Assembly (NCBI GenBank): GCA_030595485.1
Contig: JAUVDE010000137.1
Span: forward strand, 1 to 8,293
Length of the DNA stretch: 8,293 nucleotides
From: Draconibacterium sp.
GTDB lineage: Bacteria > Bacteroidota > Bacteroidia > Bacteroidales > Prolixibacteraceae
Reading direction: 5' to 3'
Below the pieces are notes generated by a model. It was given only the letters and a program-made list of their open reading frames with translations, was not told the DNA's origin and did not search any database. This document shows, one piece after another, positions 5,266 to 8,293 of the stretch; the first letter of the stretch is position 1, and each line of letters begins with the position of its first letter. The translations under genes and the position numbers were made by a program.

Positions 5266-7620
5266 ATGAAAGGATTGTTCCTTTTAATTGCATTTACTAT
5301 ACTGAATTTGAGCTCTTTTTCTGATAACTTAAAGGAAAGAGGAAGCAGAGAGGCAGTTTTGTTAAAAACTGAATTGCCTGAGAAGTTGATTTTTATTGTT
5401 CGAAATCAGTATGCTCCCGACCACCATAATAGTGCAACGCTATTTCAAACCGATGAGATAAACACTGAAAAATTCGATCCGGGCTCAGCACTAAAAATTC
5501 TGAACACAAAAACAGGAGAAACTACAACTATTATTGAGTCGGCAACAGGAGTGGTTCGTGACCCTGAAGTTTCATTCGATGGTAAAAAAATCCTTTTCTC
5601 TCATCGAAAAAATATCGCCGATGATTATCATATCTACGAAATAAATGCGGATGGGAGTAACTTAAAACAGCTAACTTATGCTGAAGGTGTTTCGGATATC
5701 GACCCGCTTTATTTGCCCAACGGCCAAATTATATTCAGCTCGACACGCGAACCAAAATATTGCATGTGCAACCGCCATATTATGGCTAATCTGTACCGAA
5801 TGAACCCCGATGGTTCGAACATTGTACAGCTGGGGAAAAGCACCCTGTTTGAAGGACATGCTGCATTAATGAACGATGGCAGAATTATTTACGACCGCTG
5901 GGAATATATAGACCGTAACTTTGGCGATGCACAGGGGCTTTGGACGGTTAATCCCGATGGAACAAAACATGCCATTTTTTATGGGAATAACATGAATTCG
6001 CCGGGTGGAGTTATCGATCCGCGTCAATTACCAAACAGCAACTTAATGCTTTGTATTTTTGGTTCATGCCACGATCGCCCTTGGGGTGCAGTGGCTTTAC
6101 TCGATCGCTCAAAAGGTGTAGATGGCGAACAATCGGTTGTGAAAATATGGCCCGAGAAAGCACGTAGCTTGATTGGCAAGGGCAACTACGATACATTTAT
6201 GCAACTCGATGTTCGTTACGAAGACCCATTTCCAATAAACGAAAGTAATTTCCTGGTTTCGAAATCGATATATAAAGAGAAAAAAGGCAACCATCTTCAA
6301 AATGAAAAGATGGCACTTTACACCCTCGATATGGATGGCAATGAAACCTTGCTTTATGAAGATAAAAACCAAGGCTGTTTCGACCCCATGCCATTGGAAT
6401 CGAGGTTTAAACCAATGAATATTCCAACGGCTCGTAAATTTGATGAATCCCCGGGTTATTTTTACGTACAAGATGTTTACGAAAGTACACACATGGAAGG
6501 CGTAGAAAAGGGCGAAGTGAAATACCTTCGTGTAATTGAATCGCCCGAAAAAAGAACCTATACGCAACCAGCGTGGAGCGGACAAGGGGCACAGGCACCG
6601 GGTGTAAACTGGCACAGTTTCGAAAACAAACGTGTTCTGGGCACTATTCCGGTTGAGAAAGATGGCTCAGTTTATTTCGAGGCGCCTTCAAGCCGCTACT
6701 TGTTCTTTCAGCTTTTAGATGAAGATAAAAAAATGGTACAGTCGATGCGAAGTGGTGTTATTGTACACCCCGGCGAAACCAATGGATGTATTGGCTGTCA
6801 CGAAGACCGTTTAATGGTTCCTCCTGTAGCTTCTAAAATGCCAACGGCCATGCGAAAAAAGCCTGCCAAACTATCGAATCCTGACGAAGCAGAGCTTTAT
6901 AGTTATATGCGCGACATGCAACCGGTTTTTGACAAACATTGTGTGGAATGTCACGATTTTGGAAAAGAAGCCGGAGAAAAGCTGATTTTGGCCGGCGATC
7001 GTAACCCATACTTTAATGCTTCTTATATCGACCTTCAGTTAAAAAAACAAATTACAGGAGTTGGCGGTGGTCCATCCAATATAATGCAAGCTAAATCGTG
7101 GGGTTCGCATGCCAGTAATATTGTAACAGTTATTGAAAAAGGACACCATGATGTTTCGCTATCGAAAGACGAAATGGAAGCCCTTTATACATGGATAGAC
7201 TTGAATGGAATTTATTATCCGTTCTACGAATCGGCTTACCCCAACAACCCTGCCGGACGCAGCCCAATAACTTCGAAAGAGCTAAACCGTTTGGGTAAGT
7301 TGTGTGGTGTTGAGTTTGGTAAATTGGCAGGCCACAGTCGAAAACTTGGGCCACAAATTACTTTCGAGCGTCCAGCGTTAAGTCCCTGTTTGCAGAACAT
7401 TAAAAAGAAGAAAGCTGCTTATACTGAAGCACTGGCAATCATTCAAAAAGGAAAAGAAAGATTGCAGGAAACACCTCGTGCCGACATGGCGGGTTTTAAA
7501 CCATGTGAGGAGCAGCAAGAGCAACTAAATAAGTACATAAACCGTCTTCAAATAGAGCAAAAAAATAATCAGGCTATTACCGACGGTAAACTGAATTACG
7601 ACACTAAACCAAATGATTAA
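5266..7620 (+). CDS. Secreted di-heme c-type cytochrome with hydrazine synthase alpha-like architecture
   Basis: This 784-residue protein starts with a Sec signal peptide (about 1-20, no lipobox cysteine), so it is probably periplasmic. Residues about 40-400 form a TolB/PD40-type beta-propeller with repeats such as 'DPEVSFDGKKILFSHR' and 'LYRMNPDGSNIVQL'. About 430-505 resembles the middle domain of hydrazine synthase alpha (HZS_alpha family). Two heme c motifs follow: CIGCH (508-512) and CVECH (559-563). His615, His627 and His628 are candidate distal ligands for the second heme. The C-terminus (about 710-784) is charged and helical, possibly coiled coil. Cysteines in CMC (166-168) and C263/C268-His269 sit at conserved-looking propeller positions and could bind metal. 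HzsA makes hydrazine in anammox bacteria, but many HzsA-like proteins of unknown function occur in other phyla; I infer an electron-transfer or oxidoreductase role here with unknown substrate. The stop codon lies inside the start of the next gene. Family assignment rests on recognition, not on a search. Confidence 0.85.
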   Translation: MKGLFLLIAFTILNLSSFSDNLKERGSREAVLLKTELPEKLIFIVRNQYAPDHHNSATLFQTDEINTEKFDPGSALKILNTKTGETTTIIESATGVVRDPEVSFDGKKILFSHRKNIADDYHIYEINADGSNLKQLTYAEGVSDIDPLYLPNGQIIFSSTREPKYCMCNRHIMANLYRMNPDGSNIVQLGKSTLFEGHAALMNDGRIIYDRWEYIDRNFGDAQGLWTVNPDGTKHAIFYGNNMNSPGGVIDPRQLPNSNLMLCIFGSCHDRPWGAVALLDRSKGVDGEQSVVKIWPEKARSLIGKGNYDTFMQLDVRYEDPFPINESNFLVSKSIYKEKKGNHLQNEKMALYTLDMDGNETLLYEDKNQGCFDPMPLESRFKPMNIPTARKFDESPGYFYVQDVYESTHMEGVEKGEVKYLRVIESPEKRTYTQPAWSGQGAQAPGVNWHSFENKRVLGTIPVEKDGSVYFEAPSSRYLFFQLLDEDKKMVQSMRSGVIVHPGETNGCIGCHEDRLMVPPVASKMPTAMRKKPAKLSNPDEAELYSYMRDMQPVFDKHCVECHDFGKEAGEKLILAGDRNPYFNASYIDLQLKKQITGVGGGPSNIMQAKSWGSHASNIVTVIEKGHHDVSLSKDEMEALYTWIDLNGIYYPFYESAYPNNPAGRSPITSKELNRLGKLCGVEFGKLAGHSRKLGPQITFERPALSPCLQNIKKKKAAYTEALAIIQKGKERLQETPRADMAGFKPCEEQQEQLNKYINRLQIEQKNNQAITDGKLNYDTKPND

Positions 7621-8293
7621 AATTATTTCAACTCTAATAATTCTGCTGGCTTTTGTAAATATAAAAGCTCAGAATTTCGATTACTTTTCTCCCACCGACT
7701 TTGAAATTGAAGCGGCTACAAATACACTTTTTGTAGCTGGAAAAACGGCCAATCAGGTTCGGGCCTATACGCTTAACGATTTTTCAAAATTTAAAACACT
7801 CGAAACAAAGTATATGCCTAAAGCGCTTACGCTGGCGGGCAAACATATATTGGTAGTAAGTTCTTTTTCGGATGGCGAATTGTTAATTGCCGATAAAAAA
7901 TCGCTCAAACAAAAAGCCATCATCAAAGTAGGAAAAGGCGCTGTTGATGTAGTTAGTAACAGCGATAATACAAAGGCATATGTTGCCAACGAGTATTCCA
8001 ATGATATTTCGGTTGTCGATTTAAAAGCCAAAAAGGAAACCAAACGAATTCCGGTTTTGCGCCAACCTATGCAAGTAGAATTATCAAGAAACGGTAAGTA
8101 CCTTTTTGTAGCCAACTTTCTTACAGCCGGGCGTGCCGATGTGGACACCGTTACTTCTGAAATTAGTATTATCGATCTTGAAACAGAGGAGCTGATTAAA
8201 AATATTCCATTGGCAAACGGAAGTAATGCACTACGGGGAATGAAGATTTCGGTCGATGGGAACTATATATTTATTTCACATAACCTAGGGCGT
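7613..8293 (+). CDS. Secreted YVTN-type beta-propeller protein (3' end outside window)
   Basis: The frame starts with ATG at 7613 and stays open for 227 codons to the window edge. It begins with a Sec signal peptide (about 1-19, ending 'NIKAQ'), so the protein is exported. The rest is a series of beta-propeller blades of the YVTN/cytochrome D1-like type: 'AYVANEYSNDISVVDL' (122-137), 'YLFVANFLTAG' (163-173) leading to 'EISIIDLETEE', and 'YIFISHNLGR' (218-227). The start is chosen because it provides the signal peptide, and the ATGATTAA overlap with the upstream stop (8 bases) is a classic translational coupling arrangement. Its partner is the di-heme cytochrome, so the two products probably act together in the envelope. 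Family relatives can be surface or periplasmic scaffolds or carry a C-terminal cytochrome c or peroxidase domain; whether that applies here lies beyond the window. Confidence 0.88.
   Translation, partial: MIKIISTLIILLAFVNIKAQNFDYFSPTDFEIEAATNTLFVAGKTANQVRAYTLNDFSKFKTLETKYMPKALTLAGKHILVVSSFSDGELLIADKKSLKQKAIIKVGKGAVDVVSNSDNTKAYVANEYSNDISVVDLKAKKETKRIPVLRQPMQVELSRNGKYLFVANFLTAGRADVDTVTSEISIIDLETEELIKNIPLANGSNALRGMKISVDGNYIFISHNLGR

Noticed and set aside
6109..6615. Minus-strand open frame of 168 codons inside the di-heme cytochrome gene
   Set aside because: It is antisense to the clearly coding propeller region, and its aromatic-rich translation is typical of an antisense frame.
5266..7620. 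Calling this gene a true hydrazine synthase alpha subunit (hzsA)
   Set aside because: No hzsB/hzsC partner is nearby, the expected tyrosine after the first CxxCH is absent, and the genome context looks like Bacteroidota rather than an anammox planctomycete.
7765..8148. Minus-strand open frame of 127 codons near the right edge
   Set aside because: The opposite strand encodes a signal peptide and propeller blades in a continuous frame coupled to the upstream gene, so the minus-strand frame is a shadow.
1..8293. CRISPR arrays, insertion sequences, tRNA or rRNA genes
   Set aside because: No regularly spaced repeats, transposase-like frames, terminal inverted repeats or structural RNA signatures were seen on either strand.

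Overview
The window looks like chromosomal DNA from a member of the Bacteroidota, probably a marine or gut-type lineage of the Marinilabiliales/Prolixibacteraceae kind. That placement is inference. The supporting signs are AT-rich DNA, start codons without clear Shine-Dalgarno sequences, candidate promoters resembling the Bacteroidota TAnnTTTG -7 element, secreted proteins whose leaders end in '-AQ', a LytTR regulator, and protein sequences typical of that phylum.

Layout from left to right. (1) Bases 1-351 hold the C-terminal end of a LytTR-type DNA-binding regulator, cut by the window edge and followed by a weak hairpin. (2) An intergenic stretch of 273 bases leads into a 171-residue protein (625-1140, +). 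It resembles the N-terminal, cobalamin-binding-type domain of B12-binding radical SAM proteins but has no radical SAM domain. (3) Its 3' end overlaps convergently with the 3' end of a minus-strand group read from right to left: Xaa-Pro aminopeptidase (pepP, 5102-3732), a small membrane-anchored protein (3617-3069) and a type I pullulanase (pulA, 3068-1122). The last two abut exactly (TAA followed directly by ATG) and very probably form an operon. (4) A 163-base divergent region separates pepP from a plus-strand pair. The first gene of the pair is a secreted di-heme c-type cytochrome with the architecture of the hydrazine synthase alpha subunit (beta-propeller, middle domain, two CxxCH motifs; 5266-7620). 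The second, overlapping it by 8 bases, is a secreted YVTN-type beta-propeller protein that runs off the right edge (7613-8293+).

How the genes work together. The pulA pair points to intracellular debranching of glycogen or imported maltodextrin, with a membrane-tethered partner of unknown role. PepP is a housekeeping peptidase. The cytochrome/propeller pair looks like a translationally coupled envelope redox module. The domain layout recalls hydrazine synthase, but no HzsB/HzsC-like gene lies in the window and the residue I recall as the unusual heme ligand is not in place, so an anammox role is unlikely and the substrate is unknown. The two most distinctive items are this HzsA-like redox pair and the stand-alone B12-domain-like protein.
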